A DNA stretch of 64,000 nucleotides from the NCBI GenBank assembly GCA_032119595.1, contig JAUMBQ010000003.1, forward strand, positions 226,010 to 290,009. Direction: 5' to 3'. Shown one piece after another: positions 7,988-15,985 of this stretch (positions are counted from its first letter, which is position 1; the number at the start of each line of letters is the position of its first letter). Under the pieces are notes generated by a model. That model was not told where the DNA came from. It worked only from the letters and a program-made list of their open reading frames with translations, and ran no database searches. A program made the position numbers and the translations under genes. The stretch comes from JAGIBJ01 sp032119595 (lineage in GTDB: Bacteria > Actinomycetota > Thermoleophilia > Solirubrobacterales > Solirubrobacteraceae).

Positions 7988-9193
7988 GTGGAGCGCAGCG
8001 AAGTGAACGCGGCAGCCAGCGACGTGCTCGTCATCGGTGGCGGGATCACCGGGCTCAGCGTGGCGGTGCACGCCGCGCGGCGGGGGCTGCGCACGACGCT
8101 CGTCGAAGCGCAGGACATCGGCGGCGTGTCGACGCAGCGCTCTGGCGCGCTCGTTCGTACGCACTACGACGACCCGTCGTCCGCGGCCCTCGCACTGCGG
8201 GGCCTTGAACTCTTCGAGTCGTTCCACGACCGGTACGGCGGCCCGAGCGGATTCGCCGCCACCGGGTTTGCGTACGTGCCCGAGCAGCACGAGCTGGACA
8301 GCGGAGCCTTCGAGGCCCGGGTCGCGATGCTGCAGGCCGTCGGCGTCGAAACCCGCATCGTCGACGACAGTGAACTCGCAGGGATCGACCCGGCGGTCGA
8401 CATCAGCGACGTCGGCGTCGCTGCGATCGAGCCGCGATCGGGCTTCGCTGACCCCGCCACGACGACGTCAACGCTCGCGGCCGCCGCCACCGCGGCCGGA
8501 GCGACGCTCCTCCCGCAAACCGCGGTGCTGCGGCTCGCCGCCGACGCCAGCGGAGCCATCGTGGGTGCTGAGGTCCAGGCAACGAGCGAGGCGCCGCGGA
8601 AGCTCGAGGCCGCGCAGGTCGTGCTCTGTAGTGGAGCCTGGTCGCCGGTCCTCGCCGCCGGCGTCGGCCTCGACCTCCCCATTCGCCCGACGGCGGTGAA
8701 GCTGGCGTTCGTCGAGCGCACCGGTCCGGTGCACCTCACCGTGATCGACGCGCCCGGCGGTATCTATCTGCGTCCCGATCCGAGTGGCGCGACGCTCGTC
8801 GGCCGGCGCACGTGGACCGACGAGCCGCTCGCCGGCCCGGACGCGTCGCTGCCCGAGGTCGACGACGCGTTTCTGGCCGAGGCCGCAGCGCGCTTGGCGA
8901 GGCGACTGCCCGCGGCAGCGGGCGCCAAGGTCGTCGGGTCTCGGGCCGGGATGCTCGACATGACCCCCGACGGACTTCCCCTCGTGGGCCCGGCACTCCT
9001 CGCTGATGGGGCGGGAGTGTCGGGTCTGTGGCTTTGCTGCGGCTGGAGCGGGACGGGCTTCAAGACCGGCCCGCCCGTCGGCGAGGCCCTCGCCGAGTGG
9101 CTCGACACGGGCGCCACCGCCCTCGACCTCAGCAGCTACGCGCCAGATCGCGCGTTCGCGCCGGCGCCCGCGGTGGTGCGGTCGCCGCACTGA
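7988..9193 (+). CDS. DAO-family FAD-dependent oxidoreductase (sarcosine oxidase-like)
   Basis: 401 aa. The GTG at 7988 has GGAG 7 bases upstream. GGGITGL (17-23) is the N-terminal Rossmann FAD loop; LVEAQDIGGVSTQRSGAL, a substrate-binding middle, and the C-terminal GMLDMTPDGLPLVGP and CGWSGTGFKTGP mark the D-amino acid/sarcosine oxidase (DAO) superfamily. It would oxidise a secondary or primary amine carried on an amino acid, with oxygen or a carrier as acceptor. Directly after glxBCD and the GS-like gene it could oxidise N-methylglutamate back to glutamate plus formaldehyde, a step normally done by four-subunit MgdABCD. That substrate is inferred only. Confidence 0.75.
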   Translation: MERSEVNAAASDVLVIGGGITGLSVAVHAARRGLRTTLVEAQDIGGVSTQRSGALVRTHYDDPSSAALALRGLELFESFHDRYGGPSGFAATGFAYVPEQHELDSGAFEARVAMLQAVGVETRIVDDSELAGIDPAVDISDVGVAAIEPRSGFADPATTTSTLAAAATAAGATLLPQTAVLRLAADASGAIVGAEVQATSEAPRKLEAAQVVLCSGAWSPVLAAGVGLDLPIRPTAVKLAFVERTGPVHLTVIDAPGGIYLRPDPSGATLVGRRTWTDEPLAGPDASLPEVDDAFLAEAAARLARRLPAAAGAKVVGSRAGMLDMTPDGLPLVGPALLADGAGVSGLWLCCGWSGTGFKTGPPVGEALAEWLDTGATALDLSSYAPDRAFAPAPAVVRSPH

Positions 9194-9245
9194 CGGCGGG
9201 CGGGCGCTGGGGTCGCACCACGGGACGGAAGGAGACGTGAGCCCC

Positions 9246-10535
9246 TTACCTTCGACCGATCGGTCGGAGGTGGACTTCTGCGACGGTGCCCGGGCCGGCA
9301 ATGGCCCGCCGTAGTTGGACGGAACCCCCGTGGGCGTCGGTGATCTGCTTGACGATCGCGAGTCCGAGCCCCGATCCGGGACGCCCGCGGCTGGCCGCTC
9401 CGCGCGTGAACCGGTCAAAGACCTGCGGGAGCTCGGCGGCGTCGATGCCTCGACCATAATCGCGGACCGTCAGAACGCCGCCCGGGTTCAGGCCGACATC
9501 GACGGCGGGAGCCGCCCCGCCCGCCGGCTCCCCGTGGACGATGGCATTCTCCAGCAGGTTGCGCAGCATGCGCTCGAGGTCCAGCTGCGAGCCATGGATG
9601 AGGCAGGGGCTCACGCCCTCGGTGATCGTGACCCCCGGGTGCAGTCGCCGAATATCGGCAACCGCCGTGGTGGCGATCTCGTCTAGACGGACTGGCTCAG
9701 AACTGAACCTTCCTGGTTCCTTTGCGAGGTCCAGCAGGTCGCCCACCAGGCCCGCGAGTCCCTCGCACTGCTCCACGAGTTCACGAGCAATCTGATCACG
9801 CGCGGCAGGGTCGATGGTCTCGTGCCGGATCAGGAGTTCGGCGTTGGTGCGCAGGCTCGTAATCGGCGTGCGGAGTTCGTGGGAGGCATCAGCGACGAGT
9901 TGACGTTGGGCGGCGAGGGACCAGGCGAGCGCGGCCTCGGTCGGGGCGACGATCGGCCGGGTCAGTACCCATGCCGTCAGCGCGGCGAACGCGGTGCCGC
10001 CGAGGCCGACCAGCAACAGGATCCATGAGAGTTGGCCAAGCGCTGCTTCGGTGTCCTCCGTCGACCTGGCGATCTGAACGCCTTGAATCTGACTGGTCTG
10101 AAGGGCGATGGTGATGGCACGGAAACGTTCTCCGTCGATCGTGCGGTTACTCAGCGTGGTTGCGCCGCGCCGACGTCGGACCGTTGCGCGGTCGCTCGAC
10201 GTGATGGCAAATCCGGGGGTTCCAGCCGGCTTGAGGGCCGTTCGACCGTCCGCGCCGATGAGCTGGAAAACCGTGGCGGTACTACCGGCGCCGGCCTGTC
10301 GGCTAGAAGCAGCGTCCAGCCCTGCCTGCAGCTGGCTCGGCGTGACATCGGCGACCTTGATGCGGGTCACAGCTGCGGCTTGTTCGCGAAGCAGATCATC
10401 GGTCGCTCCACGCAGCGAGCTACTCATCGCGATGAAGCAGGTCGCCGCAGCGAGCGCCATCGTCGTGGCGACGATCGAGGCCAGCACGGCGGTGAGGCGG
10501 GGCCGCAGCGCCAGCCTCCCGGGTCGCCGGATCAA
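9246..10535 (-). CDS. Sensor histidine kinase with a nearly absent HAMP region (MprB/TcrY-like)
   Basis: 429 aa. TM1 about residues 12-37, an extracytoplasmic domain of about 130 residues, TM2 about 170-192, then ASHELRTP with the phospho-acceptor His at 219. N-box (LLENAIVHG), RDYGRGI and the G-box SGLGLAI make a complete ATPase domain. Between TM2 and the dimerisation helix only about 15 residues remain, where a HAMP linker of about 50 is usual; the second HAMP helix seems deleted. The start overlaps the response-regulator stop by ATGA, so the two are coupled. Ligand unknown. Confidence 0.88.
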   Translation of the reverse strand: MIRRPGRLALRPRLTAVLASIVATTMALAAATCFIAMSSSLRGATDDLLREQAAAVTRIKVADVTPSQLQAGLDAASSRQAGAGSTATVFQLIGADGRTALKPAGTPGFAITSSDRATVRRRRGATTLSNRTIDGERFRAITIALQTSQIQGVQIARSTEDTEAALGQLSWILLLVGLGGTAFAALTAWVLTRPIVAPTEAALAWSLAAQRQLVADASHELRTPITSLRTNAELLIRHETIDPAARDQIARELVEQCEGLAGLVGDLLDLAKEPGRFSSEPVRLDEIATTAVADIRRLHPGVTITEGVSPCLIHGSQLDLERMLRNLLENAIVHGEPAGGAAPAVDVGLNPGGVLTVRDYGRGIDAAELPQVFDRFTRGAASRGRPGSGLGLAIVKQITDAHGGSVQLRRAIAGPGTVAEVHLRPIGRR

Positions 10536-11260
10536 CTGACCTCCTCCTCCCGGAGGACATACCCGACGCCGCGCACGGTGTGGAACAGCCGCGGCTCGCC
10601 TGCTGCTTCGGTTTTGCGGCGGAGGTACCCCATGTAGACGGCTAGTCCGTTGGCGGCGGGTCCGAAGTCGTAACCCCAGACCCGCTCGAAGATCTTCGGT
10701 CGCTCCAACACCTGTCGTGGGTGTTGCAGGAAGAGCTCCGTGAGCAGGTACTCGGTGCGCGAGAGTTCCAGAAGCCGACGGCCACGGTAGACCTGCCGGG
10801 CGCTGCTGAGCATCCGCAGATCCGCGAACTCCAGCTCGGAAGTGGCTAGCGGCGGATCGGTTCGCCGCAACAACGCCCGCAACCGTGCGAGCAGCTCTTT
10901 GAGGGCGAACGGTTTGGGAAGGTAATCGTCGGCGCCCGCGTCTAGTCCCGCCACCCGGTCATCGACGGTGGTGCGGGCGGTCAGCAACAGAACGGGGGTT
11001 TCGGCGCCACCGGCACGGAGCGCGCGGCAGAACGCCAGGCCATCGATCACCGGCATGCTCACGTCGGCGATGATCGCGTCTACTGGCTCGGCGCGCAGCC
11101 GGTTCAGTGCATGAGCTCCGTCGCTGGAGTGCAACACAGCGTAGCCCTCCATCTCAAGCGCCCGCCCGAGCGAAGCGCGGACTGCCGGCTCGTCGTCGAT
11201 GAGCATCACGGTGGCGGTAGCGGGCGTCACGCTCGACGGAGGCGGGTCAGTGAAAGGCAA
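10532..11260 (-). CDS. OmpR/PhoB-family response regulator
   Basis: 242 aa. Receiver domain from about residue 16 with the acidic pair DDE, phospho-acceptor Asp66 in ADVSMP, Thr in LLLTART and Lys in YLPKPF. A winged-helix DNA-binding domain follows (about 145-240), with RTEYLLTELFLQHP and VWGYDF typical of the family. It is co-transcribed with the overlapping histidine kinase. A pair of CTTAGG half-sites spaced 11 bases apart lies about 100 bases upstream of its start, fitting the tandem-site architecture of this family and suggesting autoregulation and control of the divergent secreted protein. Confidence 0.92.
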   Translation of the reverse strand: MPFTDPPPSSVTPATATVMLIDDEPAVRASLGRALEMEGYAVLHSSDGAHALNRLRAEPVDAIIADVSMPVIDGLAFCRALRAGGAETPVLLLTARTTVDDRVAGLDAGADDYLPKPFALKELLARLRALLRRTDPPLATSELEFADLRMLSSARQVYRGRRLLELSRTEYLLTELFLQHPRQVLERPKIFERVWGYDFGPAANGLAVYMGYLRRKTEAAGEPRLFHTVRGVGYVLREEEVS

Positions 11261-11609
11261 GCTTTTGGGAGGGGTGAGGTGGCGTCGCCGGCCAGCGCGT
11301 GCGCCGGTCCACCAGTATCCGGCAAGAGCGGACGACTAACCGGTGCACGCACGATCCTTAGGCAACTCTTAGGTACCGGTATCGGCACGCGGCGACGGTG
11401 GGATTACTTAAGTAACCGGTATGGCGTGGGTATGGCGCGAAAGCCAGCGGTCGGTCCGAACACCCCCACTTTCTGGGGGATCCCGTGACCAGAGGCGATT
11501 CTGCGGCAGGCATTGGCTCTCCGACGCCAGCGATCGCCGATACCAGTGCACAGCCCAAAGTCGGCGTGCGCCCTTTGCATCCCGACGACCGCTCGAAAGG
11601 CCTGGCCAA
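11261..11609. promoter_or_regulatory. Divergent intergenic region with candidate response-regulator sites
   Basis: 349 bases without a supported gene. It holds a direct repeat CTTAGG at 11357-11362 and 11368-11373 (11-base period) and three copies of ACCGGT at 11339-11344, 11375-11380 and 11415-11420. The rest (11421-11609) is open in frame with the downstream gene but lacks a convincing start and reads as leader. I cannot place -35/-10 boxes with confidence. Confidence 0.45.
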
Positions 11610-12410
11610 ATGCCACTACTCCAACAAGGAACGCTCATCAGGGTTGCGGCGGCGATCACGCTTTCGACAGCAGCTTCCGGCATGGCAGCCCAGACTGCGT
11701 CTGCGGGGATTCTCTCCTCATTGCTTACCCGCGCCCCCTCCCCTACACCTGCTGTCTCACCTCCGGCAGCCACGCTGACGACCGCGGACGTGGTCGAGGC
11801 CGTCGAAGAGCAGGCACCTGAGACTGAGGCCATCCTGAATGCCGCTGGTGAAGAGGTCGTCGCGCCGGTCGCCGATGCTGCGCCGGAAAGCTGCGTCGAG
11901 CAGCCCACGACCAAGGCGTTCGCAAGGTTCGGCGACGAGGCCGAATACTCGCCGGCCCCCGGGGGGACCTTCGAGCAAGGAAACCACGGTTGGGAGCTCA
12001 GCAAGGGTGCCTCGATCATCGACGGCAACGACGGAGCGAAGGTGACGGCGGGAACCAAGTCGCTCAAGCTTGGCAGCGGCGCCGTCGCGACCTCGCCCGA
12101 GTTCTGCGTCAGCGAAGCCAACCCCTACTTCCGGTTCGTGGCCAAACCGTCGTTCTTCCTGAGCACGTTCCAGGCGCTGGTGATCTACCGCGATGCCAAA
12201 GGCGCGCTGACTCAGGCCCAATTCCAGTCGTCCAGCGACATCAAGCTGTTTCCAGGCATCTGGGCGCCGTCCAAAATCAGCCCGCTGGCCATCAAGATCC
12301 CTCTGCTCATGTCAGGCAGTAGGACCGCGAGCGTCCAGATCGTGATCGGGTCGCTGTTTGGCGGCGCGCAGATCGACTCCGTCATGGTCGACCCCTACCG
12401 GCGAGGCTGA
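11610..12410 (+). CDS. Secreted protein of unknown function with a probable jelly-roll/galactose-binding-like domain
   Basis: 266 aa from the ATG at 11610, selected because a signal peptide starts there (LIRVAAAITLSTAASGMAA) and AAAGG lies upstream; a longer frame exists without either. A Pro/Thr/Ala linker follows to about residue 75. The remainder, from ESCVEQP on, has two cysteines and motifs such as GTFEQGNHGWEL, a layout seen in exported beta-sandwich proteins of soil Thermoleophilia. Divergent from the two-component system with candidate sites between, so probably its target. The last 16 bases overlap the convergent MMPL gene. Confidence 0.7.
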   Translation: MPLLQQGTLIRVAAAITLSTAASGMAAQTASAGILSSLLTRAPSPTPAVSPPAATLTTADVVEAVEEQAPETEAILNAAGEEVVAPVADAAPESCVEQPTTKAFARFGDEAEYSPAPGGTFEQGNHGWELSKGASIIDGNDGAKVTAGTKSLKLGSGAVATSPEFCVSEANPYFRFVAKPSFFLSTFQALVIYRDAKGALTQAQFQSSSDIKLFPGIWAPSKISPLAIKIPLLMSGSRTASVQIVIGSLFGGAQIDSVMVDPYRRG

Positions 12411-14605
12411 GCGCCGGAACTCGGCGGTTGGGCATTGGGCTCCTCGTGCCTCTCGAGCGAGGTGCCTTCGATGTCGACGTTCGGCACGATCTTGTCGAGC
12501 CACTTGGGCATCCACCAGACGCGGTCGCCAAGGACCGCCATCAGCGCTGGTATCAGCGTCATGCGAATCAGGAACGCGTCGATGACGATGCCGGTGGCAA
12601 AAGCCATGCCGATCGATTTGATGATCGGGTCGTGCGGCAGGATGAAGCCCGAGAACACGGCGATCATGATCAGCCCGGCGGCAGTCACGACGCGGGCACT
12701 GTGACGGAATCCATCGCGGATCGCGGTGGTCGTGTCGGCGCCGTGGGCATGCTCTTCGCGCATGCGAGAAACCAGGAACACCTGGTAATCCATCGCCAAG
12801 CCGAAGATCACGCCGATGATCAGGATCGGCAGCAGACTGACCAGGGGGCCGGTCTGGGCGACGCCGATCAGGCTTGCGCCGGTGCCCGCCTGAAACACCT
12901 GGGTGACCACACCAAACGACGCGACGATCGTGAGCAGGAAGCCCGCGATAGCGGTGAGCGGGATCAGGATCGACCGGAACGCGATCATCAGCAGGACCAG
13001 CGCCAACCCAACGACGACAGCCAAGTACGGAATCAGGGCTTCTGACATCTTCTTGGAGATGTCGATGTTCGTGGCGGTCTGGCCGGTCACCGAGATCTTC
13101 GCGCCGGTCTCCCGTCGAAGGGCCGCCGCGTTGTCGCGGATCGCATTCACCAGGTTCTCTGTCGGTTTGGACGACGGCCCACCGGACGGAATCGCGGTAA
13201 TAATGGCCAGCGTCTGAGCTTGATCCGCAATCACCGGCGCTGCGACGGTCGCGACGTTGTCGAGATCGCCGACGTTGTCGGCGATCGACTTGGCGGCTGC
13301 TTCGGGGTCTTGGATGCCCTTGAGGTCGGCCACGACCGTCAGCGGGCCGTTGAAGCCTGGGCCAAAGCCGTCGCTGAGCAGGTCGTAGGCCTCTCTCTGC
13401 GTGGTGTCGGGAGCCGAGCTTCCGTCGTCTGGCAGGCCCAGGCGCATGTTCAGCGCCGGAGACGCCACGACGAGCAGGCCGACAACCACCGCCGCGATCG
13501 CCAGGAACCGGCCACGGATGACCAGTGAGATCCAGCGAGCGCCCATAGTCGGCTTCTCGCCCTTGTCGGCGTCATGGAGTTCGTGAGAGAACGTCTTGCC
13601 CTTCACGGCGCGGGGGCCGGCAACGGCCAGGAGCGCCGGGGTGAGGGTGAGGCTCAGGAGCACAGCGAGGGCGACGGTCGCGGCCGCGCCGATGCCCATC
13701 TGGGCCAAGAACGGCACACCCGTAACGAGCAGTCCGACCAGGGCGATCACGACCGTCGCACCGGCGAACACCACCGCGCTGCCGGCGGTGCCAACGGCTT
13801 TCGCGATGGACGCGTCGATCTCCATGCCGTCCGAGACCTGCGTTCGATGGCGGGACAAGATGAAGAGGGTGTAGTCGATGCCGACGGCCAGGCCGAGCAT
13901 GGTGGCCAGCGCGATCGAAGTGTCGGTCAGGTCGATGAACGCCGTCGACAGGGTGATGCCCAGGATCCCGAAGCCGACCCCCAAGATGCCGGCCAAGAGC
14001 GGCAGCCCCGCCGCAAGCAGAGAGCCGAACGTGATCGTGAGGACGACCATGGCCACGGCGATACCAACGACCTCGCCGATCGGAGCCTCTTCCGCCACGG
14101 GCGCGGCTTGGCCACCCAGGTCGACCGCGAGCCCTGCGTCGCTGGCCGTCTCGGCGGCCTTCTCGATCGCGCTGGTCTGCACCTCGGAGATCTCCGCCTG
14201 GTTCACCGTGAACGCTACTTCCGAGTACGCGATGCGCCCATCTTTAGAGACCGCTTTGGTCACAAACGGATCGGTGGCGCTGCCCACATCTGGCGCTTTG
14301 GCGACGGCGCTGACCGTCTGCTCGATCGCGGCTTTGCGCTCTCCGCTCGCGAGCGACTGCCCCTTGGGAACCGAGAACACCACACGGCCCGAGGCCGCGC
14401 TGGCATCCACGCCGGGCACACGTTCAGAAATCAGCCTCGCCGCGTCGTCGGACTCGGTGCCGGGGATCTTGAACTCGGGAGTGAACTGCCCTTTGAAGGC
14501 GACCGTCAACCCCCCAACCAGAACGAACGCGAGGGCCCACCCCACGAGGACAGCGCGGCGCCGACGAACGGCGAACGCACCGAGGCGATACAGAAGTTGA
14601 GCCAT
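12395..14605 (-). CDS. MMPL-family (RND superfamily) membrane transporter
   Basis: 736 aa. Two repeats of one helix, a large extracytoplasmic porter domain, and five helices. The proton-relay signatures are GIDYTLFILSRHR in the first half and GLAMDYQVFLVSRMRE in the second, with the Asp-Tyr pairs of MmpL proteins. Family members export lipids or drugs with proton motive force. It is divergent from a TetR repressor with a good promoter (TTGCAT, 18-base spacer, TAGAAT) in between, the classic arrangement for a repressor-controlled exporter. Substrate not predictable. Confidence 0.92.
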   Translation of the reverse strand: MAQLLYRLGAFAVRRRRAVLVGWALAFVLVGGLTVAFKGQFTPEFKIPGTESDDAARLISERVPGVDASAASGRVVFSVPKGQSLASGERKAAIEQTVSAVAKAPDVGSATDPFVTKAVSKDGRIAYSEVAFTVNQAEISEVQTSAIEKAAETASDAGLAVDLGGQAAPVAEEAPIGEVVGIAVAMVVLTITFGSLLAAGLPLLAGILGVGFGILGITLSTAFIDLTDTSIALATMLGLAVGIDYTLFILSRHRTQVSDGMEIDASIAKAVGTAGSAVVFAGATVVIALVGLLVTGVPFLAQMGIGAAATVALAVLLSLTLTPALLAVAGPRAVKGKTFSHELHDADKGEKPTMGARWISLVIRGRFLAIAAVVVGLLVVASPALNMRLGLPDDGSSAPDTTQREAYDLLSDGFGPGFNGPLTVVADLKGIQDPEAAAKSIADNVGDLDNVATVAAPVIADQAQTLAIITAIPSGGPSSKPTENLVNAIRDNAAALRRETGAKISVTGQTATNIDISKKMSEALIPYLAVVVGLALVLLMIAFRSILIPLTAIAGFLLTIVASFGVVTQVFQAGTGASLIGVAQTGPLVSLLPILIIGVIFGLAMDYQVFLVSRMREEHAHGADTTTAIRDGFRHSARVVTAAGLIMIAVFSGFILPHDPIIKSIGMAFATGIVIDAFLIRMTLIPALMAVLGDRVWWMPKWLDKIVPNVDIEGTSLERHEEPNAQPPSSGAQPRR

Positions 14606-14677
14606 TAGTTGATCCAGTCTCTCCGGGCGGGGTTGAGGAAAAGCGGCCAGAGGCGGTCGGCCGATGACCTCGCCTGC

Positions 14678-14713
14678 ATTCTAACGCATATTCGCAGCAC
14701 CATGCAAGTTTGC
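14678..14713 (-). promoter_or_regulatory. Promoter of the MMPL transporter gene with overlapping candidate TetR operator
   Basis: On the minus strand: -35 TTGCAT (14707-14702), an 18-base spacer, -10 TAGAAT (14683-14678), 73 bases before the MMPL start. The imperfect palindrome GCAAGTTTGC (14704-14713) overlaps the -35 box and also sits 33 bases before the divergent tetR start, so it could serve both genes. Confidence 0.5.
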
Positions 14714-14745
14714 GTCTTCCTGCGGCCTTCTGTAAGGTGGGCACC

Positions 14746-15360
14746 ATGGCCACTCCTCAGCCCCAGCTCGGCCTCCGAGAGCGAAAGAACCGCAGAACGC
14801 GGCTTGCGATCGTCAAGGCGACCGCCGAGCTGACGATCGAATTCGGCTACTCCGCCGCCACGATTCCCCGCATTGCCGAGCGGGCCGACATTGCGCCGCG
14901 CACCGTTTCGACCTGGTTCCCGGCGAAGGACGACATCCTGTTCGAAGGCGCCGAGCAGACGATCGAACGCGGAACACTGCACTTGCGGTCGACAGAAGGC
15001 GACGTAATCGACCGGCTCCTCGCGTGGTTCCACGACGAGGACGCCCGAGGCGAACCCGACCGCGAACTGGCCCGTCTGCGCAACGACGCCATCCAGCACG
15101 ACCCCGAGCTGCGGGCGCGCTATCGACAGTTCTTCGAACGTGTCCAACTCGAAGTCGCCGATGTCGTCGCGCGTGACCAGAGCGTGGCCCGTGGCGACAT
15201 GGGCCCACAGCTCCTGGCAGGAGCCGTGATGGCGTTCATCCAGCAGATGGCTGCGATGTCGGTGCGGGACGACACTTCCGGCCTCGACGATCCGCAGATC
15301 GTCACAGGCCTAGCGTTTCTGCGTGCCGGCCTGGCATCGATCCAGACCAGCCAGCGCTAG
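14746..15360 (+). CDS. TetR/AcrR-family transcriptional regulator
   Basis: 204 aa from the ATG at 14746 (AAGGTGGG upstream). N-terminal helix-turn-helix: RERKNRRTRLAIVKA, then FGYSAATIPRIAERADIAPRT and VSTWFPAKDDILF, the standard TetR DNA-binding layout (residues about 10-56). The C-terminal helical ligand domain is divergent, as usual. Head-to-head with the MMPL transporter across 140 bases, so it most likely represses that gene and itself and is released by the exported compound or a precursor. Confidence 0.9.
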   Translation: MATPQPQLGLRERKNRRTRLAIVKATAELTIEFGYSAATIPRIAERADIAPRTVSTWFPAKDDILFEGAEQTIERGTLHLRSTEGDVIDRLLAWFHDEDARGEPDRELARLRNDAIQHDPELRARYRQFFERVQLEVADVVARDQSVARGDMGPQLLAGAVMAFIQQMAAMSVRDDTSGLDDPQIVTGLAFLRAGLASIQTSQR

Positions 15361-15582
15361 GCCTGAGCGATCGACGAAGCAAGGACCGCGCACGACGATC
15401 TTCCTGACCGCGATTGGCAATCGAGCAGGGCCGCCGGTGATGAGCCCGAGCGTGCGAACCGGGTGCCGCGTCGAGCGAGCGGCAAAGCCCGGACCCGAAC
15501 TGCGGGTTTGCCCCGGCCGCCGTTGGTAGCGTCGAACCCAGAGGTCAGTGCAGACCTCGTGCGAAGGAAAGGCCAAGCCATC

Positions 15583-15942
15583 ATGCCGAACACCCAGCCG
15601 ACCGCGGTCCCCCTCACCGATCAGCTCAAGCTTGGCACCGGTTTCCACGACAGAGACCGGGCCTTGGTCCTCGACCGACTCGCTGGGCTCGAACGACGGC
15701 TCGGCACGCACAAGCCGGGAAGCGTCGAACTCGAACTCAGCATCAAGGAGCGAGACGGAGCCGACCAGCACGTCACGCTCGACTGCCGCGTCGCCGAACT
15801 GCCTCGCTTGGTCGCAACGTCGAAGAACCACACCCTTTCGCAGGCCCTGAGCGAAGTCCGAGACGAGCTCATCCGGCAGCTCGACGACCAGTCCTCGCGC
15901 CGCGAACCGCGCCACAACCGCCACCTGCGCGAAGCGCTGTAA
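15583..15942 (+). CDS. hpf: HPF/RaiA-family ribosome hibernation factor, short form
   Basis: 119 aa from the ATG at 15583, preceded by AAGGAAAGG. The beta-alpha-beta core is recognisable (LVLDRLAGLERRL, VELELSIKERD, TLDCRVAELPRLVAT, LSQALSEVRDELIRQL), ending in a basic tail. It is short: actinobacterial long-form HPF has a second dimerisation domain that is missing here, so it would act like RaiA or short HPF, binding the 30S decoding site in slow growth. The 220-base region upstream has an inverted repeat GAGGTC/GACCTC (15541-15558) just before the ribosome site, of unknown role. Confidence 0.7.
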   Translation: MPNTQPTAVPLTDQLKLGTGFHDRDRALVLDRLAGLERRLGTHKPGSVELELSIKERDGADQHVTLDCRVAELPRLVATSKNHTLSQALSEVRDELIRQLDDQSSRREPRHNRHLREAL

Positions 15943-15956
15943 CCGGCCCGGTGCTC

Positions 15957-15985
15957 GGGTCCGATCAGCGGCACTGATCGGACCC
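15957..15985. terminator. Bidirectional terminator hairpin
   Basis: A perfect 11-base stem (GGGTCCGATCA and its complement) with a 7-base loop lies between the convergent hibernation-factor gene (ends 15942) and the membrane protein gene, overlapping the latter's stop codon at 15965. No long T-run follows. Confidence 0.75.

Noticed and set aside
11421..11609. A 63-residue N-terminal extension of the secreted protein
   Set aside because: It would hide the signal peptide that begins at 11610 and has no ribosome site; treated as leader.
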